Source: an uncultured Bacteroidales bacterium
Lineage (GTDB): Bacteria; Bacteroidota; Bacteroidia; Bacteroidales; Bacteroidaceae
Direction of reading: 5' to 3'
NCBI GenBank assembly: GCA_902768605.1
Contig: CACXLY010000056.1
Location: 1-37,360 of the forward strand
DNA: 37,360 nt
Shown piece after piece: positions 29,064 to 37,360 of the stretch (position 1 is its first letter; the number at the start of each line of letters is the position of its first letter). The position numbers and the translations under genes are program-made. The notes below the pieces were generated by a model. That model did no database searches and was not told where the DNA came from. It was given only the letters and a program-made list of their open reading frames with translations.

Positions 29064-32063
29064 ATGAACACGAAGGTTCTTCTCTTTCTCTGCCTGTTGC
29101 CATTCCTCGCCCATGCTGAGGAGTCGGCACTCGCGAAGCTTGCTCAGAGGCAGGCTGCCTTTGGACGCACCATTCCGCAGGAGAAAGTCTTCGTCCACAT
29201 GGACAATACCAGCTACCAACTCGGCGATACGATTTGGTTCACGGCTTACCTCCGCCGGACCGACACGGACCGACCTTCCGACGTGAGCGGCGTGCTCTAT
29301 GTCGAGCTTTATGGTCAGGAAGGCTACATGATAGAGCGTAAACTCATCCAGATGAAAGAGGGGCGAGGCTCTGGATTCTTTGCTTTAAGCAGATATATTC
29401 AGTATGCTGGGTTCTATGAGCTTAGGGCGTATACCCGTTGGCAACTCAACTGGGGACGCTTCGAGCGCAAGCATACCGAAAAGATTAAAGAATGGTTCCC
29501 GAGCAAACGACAAGAGAAGGAGTATTTCCGCGACTATGAGAAGCTCTACAGCCGCGTGTTTCCCGTCTATGACAAACCCCTCGAACCAGGCGAATTCACC
29601 CACGATATGACCCTTCGAGCCATGCGCCGCCTCTATCCCAATCAGGCCGAGAACCGCGAGTTGAAGCTCTCCCTCTATCCCGAGGGCGGCAATCTCGTGG
29701 AGGGACTGCCCCAGAGGGTTGCCTTCGAGGCAGCTTTCGACGATGGAGAGTGGGCAGAGGGCTGGCTCCATTATCAGGGCGACTCCATCAAGACTACGAA
29801 TCGCGGCAGGGGACTCTTCGAGGTCGTTCCGCAGAAAGGACAGGAGCCGGAGGTGCTCTTCGTGAGCAAAGACGGCAAGCAAGCCAAGGCAAAACTGCCA
29901 AAGCCAGAGCCCACAGGCGTTTCTCTTCGAGTAGAACAGACCGACAGCGGCTGGGTGGCTCATATCCGACATACAGCCGATTTGCCTGCCGACAGCTTGG
30001 GCGTGAGCTTGATGAGGGAGGGGAAATTAGTGAAGAATGAAGAATTAAGAATTAAGAATGAAGAATTTGCTGCCGCCGTGCCGACATCTTCATCCGCTAT
30101 CAGTTCGGTAGAAAATTCTTCATTCTTCATTCTTCATTCTTCACTCAACAAATCTGGCGTCTACCAGCTTACCGTCTTCGACACCCGAGGCCGCGTCTTT
30201 GCTGACCGTCTCTTCTTTAATCGTGGCAAAGAGGACATGATGCCGACCCTCAGCATCGAATGTCTCAAGGAAGAATACAAGCCTTACGAAGCTATTAACC
30301 TAAAGTTGAGGACCCTCTCTAACTCCTCCTTAAAGGGGGAGGAAACAGGTCAGGAAGTCTCCCCTTTAAGGGGAGATTTAGAGGGGTCTGGCGCTGCTGT
30401 CTCCCTTTCCGTCCGCGATGCCTATCACGCCGACTGCCTTTACGACAACTCCAACATCCTGACCGAGATGCTCCTCTCAAGCGAGATACGCGGCTTCGTG
30501 CCGCAACCTGGCTGGTACTTCGAGCAGGATGACGAGGAACATCGTGCTGCCCTCGACCTCCTGATGATGACGCAAGGCTGGCGTCGCTTCGATTGGCGAA
30601 GCATGGCGGTGGCAGGGACATGGGACATCACACAGCCTGCCGAGCGGGCTCCCATCCTGATAGGCAACACCTACAAGAACGTCATCGTCGATTTCGTGGA
30701 AGGTGAAGAGACGGACAACGAGAAGAAGGACGACGAAGAATATCCTTTCAGCGAAGACGGAAGGAACCCTCATGAGGACGATTACTATGAGACCAAGCCG
30801 ATGGACCTGCCCGACCTCTTCAGCAAAGGCAGGAGTAAGAAGCGCGAGGAGAAAGCCTACGACAAAGCCATCAACACGAAGAATCAGAAGAAAGAAACTG
30901 AGCTGAAGGTTCATGCAGAGATAGTTACGCTCGATGCTGAAATGTCCTTCACGGGCGAAAGCGAGACATTCAGGAAAGGTTTCCGCATTCAGCTGCCTCC
31001 ATTCTACGGTAATGCCATCGTCTTCATCAGCGTAGCCGATACGACGAAATGGGGGAAAGACGAGTCCTACACCTGGATACAAGCCGAGCCGGACGACTTG
31101 GAATCGGACTACATGTACTTGCCTGCAAGCGGGAAAGCAAGGCGAAAGATATTCGTGGAACCTGCCGACTACCTCGCCCGCATCAGCTGGCCCTATCCGC
31201 GCTTCGTGAACCCTTACTCGTTCTATCAGAACCATCTTGCCCCCACACCTGAACAGAAGAAGCTTAGTGGCGAGTGGGTAAGGCTGGACGACGAGACCAT
31301 CATGAGCGAGGTGACGGTGAAGGCTAAGCGGCGAGGCTTGAACAAGTTCGACGACAACTGGCCCGTCTTTGCCATCGATGCCGAGGTGGCCAACAACATC
31401 GCGCAAGATGTGGGCTTGGGCTTCATGAAAGTCATGACGGCAGACTACGGCGTCGGCACGATAGACAGGAAATATGGAGAGGGGCAGGAGCCAACCTTCG
31501 AGACCCGCCAAGGTGCAGGATATACACGAAGAATGATTATGGGCATGCGGGGCGACTCGATTCCCTCTGATTCCATGTATGCAAGGAAGTATCTCTCCTC
31601 GTTTTCCCTGAATCAAGAAGGCAGCATGCAACTCTCGCCCGGCGAGAAGCGTGAGTACGAGGGCAATGGCATCTGGGATATGTACGTCTTTTACTCTGAT
31701 TACAGCCCTCGGCTCTATGGCAACAATATGTATTATGGTAGCAACGAGCCCAAGACGAAGCTTGTGCGCTATCCATATCCCGACGGCTCACGTCGCATCA
31801 CCTATCGCGACCGCCGCTATTTCCTCCCGGGCTTTGCCTATCCTGCTGAGTTCTACTCGCCCGATTACAGCAAGCAAGTTCCCTCGGACGACAAGAAAGA
31901 CTATCGCCGCACACTCTATTGGAACCCAAACCTCAAGCTGAACGAAGAAGGCGAAGCCGCAGTCACGTTCTACAACAACTGCCGCACCTCTGTGCTTTCC
32001 GTGGATGCAGAAGGACAAGCCGCGGACGGAACGCTGCTGTGGAACGAGCAAAGCCCTAAATGA
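29064..32063 (+). CDS. MG2-domain-type secreted protein with in-frame repeat insertions
   Basis: A 999-residue protein with a signal peptide (MNTKVLLFLCLLPFLAHA); the ATG at 29064 fits it. Residues about 30-130 have the macroglobulin MG2-like pattern typical of large Bacteroidetes surface proteins (IPQEKVFVHMDNTSYQLGDT, IWFTAYLR). LKLSLYPEGGNLVEGLPQRVAFEA (about 215-238) is the next conserved block. No thioester or TonB-plug motif is evident. Two segments look inserted: KNEELRIKNEEFAAAVP...FFILHSSLN, encoded by a heptamer fold-back (30030-30144), and NSSLKGEETGQEVSPLRGDLEG, encoded by a palindromic pair (30312-30387). Both keep the frame. The function is unknown; related proteins are linked to outer-membrane transport and peptide or glycan use. 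Confidence 0.78.
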   Translation: MNTKVLLFLCLLPFLAHAEESALAKLAQRQAAFGRTIPQEKVFVHMDNTSYQLGDTIWFTAYLRRTDTDRPSDVSGVLYVELYGQEGYMIERKLIQMKEGRGSGFFALSRYIQYAGFYELRAYTRWQLNWGRFERKHTEKIKEWFPSKRQEKEYFRDYEKLYSRVFPVYDKPLEPGEFTHDMTLRAMRRLYPNQAENRELKLSLYPEGGNLVEGLPQRVAFEAAFDDGEWAEGWLHYQGDSIKTTNRGRGLFEVVPQKGQEPEVLFVSKDGKQAKAKLPKPEPTGVSLRVEQTDSGWVAHIRHTADLPADSLGVSLMREGKLVKNEELRIKNEEFAAAVPTSSSAISSVENSSFFILHSSLNKSGVYQLTVFDTRGRVFADRLFFNRGKEDMMPTLSIECLKEEYKPYEAINLKLRTLSNSSLKGEETGQEVSPLRGDLEGSGAAVSLSVRDAYHADCLYDNSNILTEMLLSSEIRGFVPQPGWYFEQDDEEHRAALDLLMMTQGWRRFDWRSMAVAGTWDITQPAERAPILIGNTYKNVIVDFVEGEETDNEKKDDEEYPFSEDGRNPHEDDYYETKPMDLPDLFSKGRSKKREEKAYDKAINTKNQKKETELKVHAEIVTLDAEMSFTGESETFRKGFRIQLPPFYGNAIVFISVADTTKWGKDESYTWIQAEPDDLESDYMYLPASGKARRKIFVEPADYLARISWPYPRFVNPYSFYQNHLAPTPEQKKLSGEWVRLDDETIMSEVTVKAKRRGLNKFDDNWPVFAIDAEVANNIAQDVGLGFMKVMTADYGVGTIDRKYGEGQEPTFETRQGAGYTRRMIMGMRGDSIPSDSMYARKYLSSFSLNQEGSMQLSPGEKREYEGNGIWDMYVFYSDYSPRLYGNNMYYGSNEPKTKLVRYPYPDGSRRITYRDRRYFLPGFAYPAEFYSPDYSKQVPSDDKKDYRRTLYWNPNLKLNEEGEAAVTFYNNCRTSVLSVDAEGQAADGTLLWNEQSPK
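30030..30144. repeat. Heptamer fold-back repeat inside the MG2-type gene
   Basis: The left arm GTGAAGAATGAAGAATTAAG... (30030-30067) and the right arm AAATTCTTCATTCTTCATTC... ending TTCTTCAC (30113-30144) are inverted tandems of AATTAAG/AATGAAG and ATTCTTC units, around 45 non-repeat bases. The architecture equals that of the intergenic elements at 3490-3590 and 10019-10128, but it is translated in frame (about 38 codons). Confidence 0.82.
30312..30387. repeat. Palindromic element pair inside the MG2-type gene
   Basis: CCCTCTCTAACTCCTCCTTA followed by AAGGGGGAGG is the left half. The right half, GTCTCCCCTTTAAGGGGAGA followed by TTTAGAGGGG, is its approximate inverse. The spacer is AAACAGGTCAGGAA. 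The type resembles the elements in priA. Confidence 0.75.
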
Positions 32064-32131
32064 TAAATGACAAATGATAAATGATTTAACTTCCCCCAAA
32101 ATCATAATATCGTAACTAAAATAATATAACT

Positions 32132-34011
32132 ATGAACATGAAACGACAACTAACCATCTTGGCAGCCATCGCATGCAGTCTGCTGCCAGCCAGTTCACAA
32201 CCTTCGAAAGGTTATCCCATCACTCCTGTTCCCTTTACCTCCGTTAAAGTCGTGCCCGGCACTTTCTGGGGGCAACGATTGGAGGCAAGCCGCAAAGTGA
32301 CCATTCCCCTTGCTTTCTCGAAATGCGAGGAAACGGACCGCTACACGAACTTCTCCAATGCCGCAAAGCATCTGCAAGACCCTTCGAAAGTCTTTGACAT
32401 CAAGAAAGGTACTTTCCCCTTCGACGATACAGATCCCTACAAGACCATCGAGGGCGCGAGCTACATCCTGCAGACCTATCCCGACAAAGCCCTTGCAAAG
32501 TATATTGACTCCGTCCTGAACGTGATTGCCTCGGCGCAAGAGCCAGATGGCTATCTCTATACAGCCCGAACACAGAACCCCGAGCATCCGCATGACTGGT
32601 CAGGGGCAAAGCGTTGGAGTGCTGAAGAGCATGGCAGCCACGAGCTTTACAACCTCGGCCACATGGTAGAGGCAGCCATTGCGCATTATCAGGCGACAAA
32701 GAGCCGCAAGTTCCTCGACATCGCCATTCGCTTTGCCGACCTCGTTTGCAAAGAAGTAGGCCCCAATCCCGGGCAGGCTTGCGTCGTGCCGGGCCATCAG
32801 ATTGCCGAGATGGCTTTGGCAAAACTATATCTCACCACAGGCGACAAGAAGTATCTCGACGAGGCCAAGTTCCTGCTCGACTATCGTGGCAAGACAACCA
32901 TCAAGCAGGAGTATTCGCAGTCGCACAAGCCAGTCGTGGAGCAGGACGAGGCAGTAGGTCATGCTGTCCGTGCTGCCTATATGTATGCGGGCATGGCTGA
33001 TGTGGCGGCACTTACAGGCGACCAGGATTACGTCAAGGCCATCGATGCCATTTGGGACAACATCGTCACGAAGAAGCTTTATATCACAGGCGGCATCGGC
33101 GCGACTGGAAATGGCGAGGCTTTCGGCAAGAACTACGAGCTGCCCAACATGACGGCTTATTGCGAGACGTGTGCCGCGATTGGAAATGTTTATGTGAATC
33201 ATCGACTTTTCCTGCTTCATGGAGAATCCAAATACTATGATGTGCTGGAGCGGACACTTTATAACGGACTTTTAAGTGGCGTCTCGCTCGAAGGTAACGG
33301 CTTCTTCTATCCCAATCCTCTCGAGTCGGCAGGTCAGCACCAACGTCAACCTTGGTTCGGCTGCGCTTGTTGTCCGAGCAATATCTGCCGTTTCATTCCC
33401 TCGTTGCCAGGTTATGTCTATGCCGTGAAAGAAAATGCTTTTGGCAAAACGCCAGCTGTGTATGTGAACCTTTTCCTGTCGAACACATCAACGCTGAATG
33501 TTGGTGGCAAGAAGGTCAGACTGAGATCCCTGGTTGGGTTCGTAACCAAGTCGTTCCCTCCGACCTCTACACTTATGCCGACGGCAAACAACCCAGTTTA
33601 CCAAGCGTTACCGTAAATAACTATCAACATACGGTTTATAACACTAATATAGAACCTGACGGATATTTCGCCATCGGTGGTAAGTGGAAGAAGGGCGATG
33701 TGATAAAGATTCATTTCGATATGGAGCCCCGCATTGTTCGAGCCAACGACCAGGTTGAGGCCGACCGCGGCATGCTTTGCGTGGAGAGAGGACCGCTTGT
33801 CTATTGTGCCGAGCAGCCCGACAATACTATGGATATCACAGAAGCCCGCATCTCCCCTCAGACTAAGTTCAAGACGGGCAAGACCGAGATAGCAGGAACG
33901 TCAGTTACGACGCTCATCGCGGAGGATAAGCCCTTGACGCTCATCCCATACTATGCTTGGTGCCATCGCGGCGCCGGCAAGATGCGCGTCTGGCTGCCGC
34001 AGGAATTTTAA
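32132..34011 (+). pseudogene. GH127 beta-L-arabinofuranosidase-type gene with internal deletion and frameshift
   Basis: The first frame (32132-33616) encodes a signal peptide and the (alpha/alpha) barrel of a GH127 (DUF1680) enzyme. Expected catalytic parts are present: Glu329, the zinc ligands Glu345 and Cys347 in CETCAAIGN, and Cys413/Cys414 in GCACCPSN, one being the nucleophile. After LNVGGKKVRLR (about 33520) the frame turns to unrelated residues. The family sequence resumes in another frame at IPGWVRNQVVPSDLYTYADGK and runs to 34011. In relatives, as I remember them, several tens of residues separate these motifs, so a short deletion plus frameshift is likely. The beta-sandwich domains are split, and the product is probably inactive. 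A sequencing error alone would not explain the missing part. Confidence 0.75.
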
Positions 34012-34022
34012 CGTGTCGTGTC

Positions 34023-34244
34023 GGCCATCGCAACGTGTCATGTTTGGGGATGCGGCGTGCTGCGATGGCCGATGCTTCTGCCTGCGATGCTGTCGGCTCC
34101 TGCCTACGATTGCGATGCTTCTGCGATCCCTTCAGGCTGCTGATGGGGAATATTCACAGATTCACAATTCACAGTTTATTTTTGAGCCCCTGCAGGGAAC
34201 AAGAAGAGGGGAGCCTCGAGTCTTCGGGGGCAGCATCTTCGGCG
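34023..34244 (-). repeat. Long repeat, copy B (inverted)
   Basis: Reverse complement of 11548-11778, with about one 22-bp unit fewer and scattered substitutions. It starts 11 bases after the GH127 stop and ends before the promoter at 34303. The inner part keeps GATGCTTCTGCCTGCGATGC-like units with the 22-base spacing seen in copy A. Confidence 0.8.
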
Positions 34245-34302
34245 TGAAAATCTACATCAAAGACCTAATTAAGCGAGCAAACAAATAAAAGTAAAAAAAT
34301 GC

Positions 34303-34333
34303 TTTGAAGTTTGCCCGCTTTTTCGTATCTTTG
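34303..34333 (+). promoter_or_regulatory. Promoter of the truncated lipoprotein gene
   Basis: TTTG (34303-34306), 19 bases, then TATCTTTG (34326-34333): canonical. The bases at 34317-34335 are identical to those at 17694-17712 in front of the transferase gene. Confidence 0.72.
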
Positions 34334-34364
34334 CAGAGGAAAGGAAAATAATGGCAAAGAAACT

Positions 34365-34457
34365 ATGAGAAAGTATCTTCTTTATTTGACGTCAGTTGTT
34401 TTTGTTGTGTCGTCTTGCAGCAAGTCTCCAGAAGACAAGGCTAATTTACTAATGTAA
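34365..34457 (+). pseudogene. Truncated lipoprotein gene (signal peptide only)
   Basis: A 30-residue frame, MRKYLLYLTSVVFVVSSCSK followed by SPEDKANLLM and a stop. It has a basic start, a hydrophobic core and the lipobox VSSC. CSKSPEDKAN resembles the N-terminus of a small Bacteroidales lipoprotein family as I remember it. The stop comes 13 residues after the lipidated Cys, and I find no continuing frame downstream. It sits behind an intact promoter, so it may be a recent remnant, although a genuine mini-lipoprotein cannot be excluded. Confidence 0.55.
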
Positions 34458-34591
34458 AGAGGGCGACAGCAATCCCACCATTCAACCGTAACAAGCGCAA
34501 CAACCGCAACAAGCATTTTCAAGAGATAAGAAAAAGCCCCCCTTTTACTCGTGCATCGCTGATTACTTCTCCTGCCGCAGATAATAATTAC

Positions 34592-34599
34592 TAACTTTG
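34592..34599 (+). promoter_or_regulatory. Probable -7 element of the BspA-like gene
   Basis: TAACTTTG about 40 bases before the ATG at 34641. No clear TTTG is found 19-20 bases upstream. Between 34458 and this site there is no gene, only an 18-bp AACCGnAACAAGC direct repeat (34484, 34502). Confidence 0.45.
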
Positions 34600-34640
34600 T
34601 GGCGTGAAACTCCAAATAAACACTTCAAACCTATCAAACT

Positions 34641-37211
34641 ATGAATACAAGATACCTCATCGCAGCGCTGCTGCTATTGGTGGCAGGCCTGCAGTCAGCA
34701 AAGGCACAAGAAGCCTACACGGTTCTCAATGATGGTACTTTGACGTTCTACTACGACAATCAGCGCAGCAGCCGTCCTGGCACTTCGTATAATCTGAATA
34801 GAGGGGACTTCCCCCCTGATTGGAGAAGCGAAGCAGCAAAAGTCAAAAGTGCTGTGTTCGACCCGTCGTTCGCCAATGCCAAACCGAATTCCACGGTATG
34901 TTGGTTTAGCGAGATGGAAAATCTTACATCCATCACTGGCATGGAATACCTGAACACCAGTTACGTGTCATATATGGGGTTTATGTTCAGCGGTTGCTCT
35001 TCTTTGACAAGTCTTGACTTGAGCCACTTAGATACGCGTGTAGTGACCGATATGAGCGCCATGTTTCAGAGCTGCTCTTCCTTGACAAGCCTTGACGTGA
35101 GCAACTTCAACACGATAAATGTGGCAGATATGAACTTCATGTTCAGCGGTTGCTCTTCCTTGACAAGCCTTGACTTGAGCCACTTCAATACGTGGATTGT
35201 GACGAATATGAGTAATATGTTCAAAAGATGTTTGTCCTTGACGAGCCTTGACGTGCACAACTTCAACACGGGAAGTGTGACGGATATGAGCGATATGTTT
35301 GCTCTTTGCGAGAGCCTGACGAGTCTTGACTTATCCAGTTTCAACACGTCGAGAGTGCGAAACATGAGTTATATGTTCTGGGACTGCTGTAATTTGAAAA
35401 ATCTCGATTTAAGATATTTCGACGTAAGGGATGTGACGAACATGAGCAATATGTTCTGTCATTGTTGGAGCCTGACGAGCCTGGACCTGAGTAATTTCAA
35501 CACAAAGAATGTGACCAATATGGGAGGAATGTTTAGCGAATGTACTGGCTTAAAAAGTATTAACTTATCGGGATTCAACACATCGAATGTAACGCACATG
35601 GAATCTATGTTCGATTTATGCAAAAGTTTGACAAGCCTTGACTTGAGCAATTTCAACACAGAGAATGTGCTTAATATGGGTAGTATGTTCAAAAATTGTA
35701 AATCCTTGAAGAATCTGGATCTAAGCAATTTCAATACATCGTCAGTAAGATATGACGGTTTTTGGTTAGGGTTTGAAGGTATGTTCAGCGGGTGCAGCAG
35801 TTTGACAAGCCTTGACATAAGTCACTTCAATACTGAAAATGCTGATGTTCTAAGTGATATGTTCATGGAATGTCGTTCATTGACCAGCCTTGACTTGAGT
35901 AGCTTTGATACGAGGAAAATACATTACATTAGTCAAATGTTTGCCAACTGTGAGAAGTTAAAGACAGTCTATGTGGGCACCAACTGGAGCACAGAGGGGC
36001 TCTGGCCATCAGTTAGTACGGTATTTGAAGGCTGTGTAAGCCTCGTAGGCGGTGCTGGCACGACATTCGATGCCGACCATATTGATGCCACTTATGCTCA
36101 CGTCGATGGTGGCCCAAGCTACCCTGGCTATCTCACCCTAAAGGCTTCTACTGCTGATGAACCATTCGAAGTGGACCACATCTATTATAAGGAAATAAGT
36201 GGCAGTGCAACTGTGGAGGTGACTTACAAGGACACAGAATACGGCACTTACAGTGGCACGGTGGAAATACCTGAAAACGTAATAAGCCCCGAGAATGGCA
36301 TGTACTATGTCGTGACAACCATTGGCGAGCGCGCCTTCTACCAGTGTCCCTACCTGCAGCACCTGACGCTTCCTGCCACAATAGACCGCATAGAGAGCGA
36401 AGCCTTCGTGAATGCCTTCCTCGATGCCAGCAACTCCGACATCACCTGTCTGGCCACAACACCCCCCACAATCTCTCCCTATGCCTTCGGCTCGGAAATA
36501 AGTGACATGACCCTCTATGTGCTGAAGGACTGCAAGGCTGCTTACATGGCTCATAATGTCTGGAAGAACTTTGGCAACATCGTCGAACTGCCCTATCACT
36601 TCCAAGAGGGCAAGGTCTTCTACGCCATCACAGGTGCCAACACAGTAAGCGTCGTCCACCGCACCCCCAGCTACAACAGCTATTGGGGACAAGTCACCAT
36701 CCCATTTGCAGTCAAGCACAAAGGCACCACCTATACTGTCACCGAGATAGGCAACGTGGCATTCCTCAGTAGCTCACAATTGACAAGGGTTTTCATTCCC
36801 TCGACGGTGACGAAAATCGGCAACCGCAGCTTCAAGGACTGTCCCCTTCTGACCAGCATCACCATTCCCGAGAATGTGACGAGCATCGGCACGATGTGCT
36901 TCGATGGCTGCACGGCTTTGACCGACATCACTTGCCTGGCAAAGACACCTCCCTCCATCTCGTACGACACCTTCACCGAAAGCCACTACCAGGGAGCGAG
37001 CCTCTATGTCCCGTATGGCTGCGAGAGTGATTACAGGTGGGCCAGCGTCTGGGAACTATTCTATGATGTCTTCGAACTGCCAATCGGCATAAAAGACGTT
37101 AAAGCCAATGATGACGATAACGTTACCATCTATGACTTGTCGGGTCAAAAGTTAGCTGTGCCCAATAAAGGCATCAATATCGTAAACGGGAAGAAAGTGT
37201 TAATAAGATAA
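34641..37211 (+). CDS. BspA-like leucine-rich-repeat surface protein
   Basis: An 856-residue secreted protein with a signal peptide (MNTRYLIAALLLLVAGLQSAKA). Residues about 95-455 hold roughly fourteen repeats of 24-26 residues with the pattern SLTSLDLSxFNTxxVTNMSxMFxxC, the DUF285/BspA_LRR type. After about 490, beta-rich segments and LRR_5-type repeats follow (TVTEIGNVAFLSSSQLTRVFIP, SITIPENVTSIGTMCFDGCTAL). The end is IYDLSGQKLAVPNKGINIVNG followed by KKVLIR, the tail shared with the GH97 protein. Such proteins mediate adhesion to host proteins or other cells. The LRR block is more A/T-rich and uses different codons from the rest of the gene, suggesting separate repeat expansion or transfer. 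Confidence 0.88.
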   Translation: MNTRYLIAALLLLVAGLQSAKAQEAYTVLNDGTLTFYYDNQRSSRPGTSYNLNRGDFPPDWRSEAAKVKSAVFDPSFANAKPNSTVCWFSEMENLTSITGMEYLNTSYVSYMGFMFSGCSSLTSLDLSHLDTRVVTDMSAMFQSCSSLTSLDVSNFNTINVADMNFMFSGCSSLTSLDLSHFNTWIVTNMSNMFKRCLSLTSLDVHNFNTGSVTDMSDMFALCESLTSLDLSSFNTSRVRNMSYMFWDCCNLKNLDLRYFDVRDVTNMSNMFCHCWSLTSLDLSNFNTKNVTNMGGMFSECTGLKSINLSGFNTSNVTHMESMFDLCKSLTSLDLSNFNTENVLNMGSMFKNCKSLKNLDLSNFNTSSVRYDGFWLGFEGMFSGCSSLTSLDISHFNTENADVLSDMFMECRSLTSLDLSSFDTRKIHYISQMFANCEKLKTVYVGTNWSTEGLWPSVSTVFEGCVSLVGGAGTTFDADHIDATYAHVDGGPSYPGYLTLKASTADEPFEVDHIYYKEISGSATVEVTYKDTEYGTYSGTVEIPENVISPENGMYYVVTTIGERAFYQCPYLQHLTLPATIDRIESEAFVNAFLDASNSDITCLATTPPTISPYAFGSEISDMTLYVLKDCKAAYMAHNVWKNFGNIVELPYHFQEGKVFYAITGANTVSVVHRTPSYNSYWGQVTIPFAVKHKGTTYTVTEIGNVAFLSSSQLTRVFIPSTVTKIGNRSFKDCPLLTSITIPENVTSIGTMCFDGCTALTDITCLAKTPPSISYDTFTESHYQGASLYVPYGCESDYRWASVWELFYDVFELPIGIKDVKANDDDNVTIYDLSGQKLAVPNKGINIVNGKKVLIR

Positions 37212-37360
37212 GAGATTAAGTTTCGGGAGTTAAAGAAATTTCGGAAGTTAAAGAAGTTAAAGAAGTTAAAGGACGATACCATTTTAGTTCATAATTCATA
37301 GTTCATAGTCCATAGTTAATCGCGGCAACAAATTCTTCATTGACTTTCCCTTCGGCCGTC
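37212..37360. repeat. Right edge: AAGTTAAAG and AGTTCATA tandems
   Basis: After the BspA-like stop, GAAGTTAAAGAAGTTAAAG units (37213-37275) are followed by TTCATAATTCATAGTTCATAG units (37286-37317). No gene is recognisable up to the window end. Confidence 0.55.

Noticed and set aside
33957..34288. Small frames in the long repeat copies (also 11500-11842)
   Set aside because: Frames differ between the two copies, have no start signals and consist of repeat translations; the region behaves as non-coding repeat DNA.
34365..34457. A genuine mini-lipoprotein as sole explanation
   Set aside because: A 13-residue mature lipopeptide is possible, but the resemblance of its start to a longer lipoprotein family and the damaged surroundings make truncation more likely; kept as a pseudogene with moderate confidence.

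Overview
The window comes from the chromosome of a Bacteroidales bacterium, most likely Prevotella or a close relative. The signs are the acpP-fabF-rnc order, a UpxY-type NusG paralog, GH97 and GH127 glycosidases, a BspA-like leucine-rich surface protein, surface proteins with the C-terminal pattern G(R/Q)KL...KGI(Y/N)I..GKKV, and repeated use of the Bacteroidetes promoter pattern TTTG-N19/20-TAnnTTTG. These are identifications from sequence patterns and memory of the families; no database was searched.

Layout. Positions 280-2859 (minus): priA with a nearly leaderless promoter. 3251-5632 (plus): acpP, fabF and rnc, preceded by three phased palindromes. 5700-10013 (plus): a GH3-type acyl-adenylating enzyme, an Ig-like lipoprotein and a DUF3108 protein. 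10014-12029: an accessory stretch with an inverted-repeat (MITE-like) element, an orphan upxY-like gene, tRNA-Pro(CGG), a tRNA-Phe cut off in its T-loop, the tail of a lost surface protein and a longer repeat. 12030-17216 (plus): a 1,728-residue secreted multidomain protein ending in a dockerin-like double repeat. 17770-19491 (plus): a membrane phosphoethanolamine-transferase-like enzyme. 19730-21145 (minus): an ECF sigma factor, a likely membrane anti-sigma protein and a Spy/CpxP-like periplasmic protein. 21317-24101 (minus): a tiny protein that is little more than a secretion tail, and a fasciclin-domain lipoprotein. 24198-28593 (minus): a phosphoesterase, a MATE transporter and a GH97 glycosidase. 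29064-37211 (plus): an MG2-type outer-membrane-associated protein, a frameshifted GH127 gene, a lipoprotein remnant and a BspA-like protein.

The most unusual content is between the genes. Four intergenic regions (about 11638-11901, 17558-17711, 21801-21968 and 28763-28982) hold arrays with an exact 22-bp period. Three run up to or into a recognisable promoter; the fourth lies about 130 bp upstream of one. The repeated sequence differs between arrays and is strongly decayed in places, but the 22-bp register (about two helical turns) is kept. I know of no described element that matches this. A part of one array is duplicated in inverted orientation at 34023-34244.

A second theme is small fold-back elements. 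Inverted arms of 5-7 bp tandem units (AATTCAT, AATTCTT and similar) lie between many genes, and the same architecture sits in frame inside the MG2-type gene. Short palindromic elements of the type CCTCCnnnnGGAGG likewise occur in frame inside priA and the MG2-type gene. Together with two full MITE-like elements and one partial one, this indicates a genome heavily seeded with small repeats, some of which are now translated.
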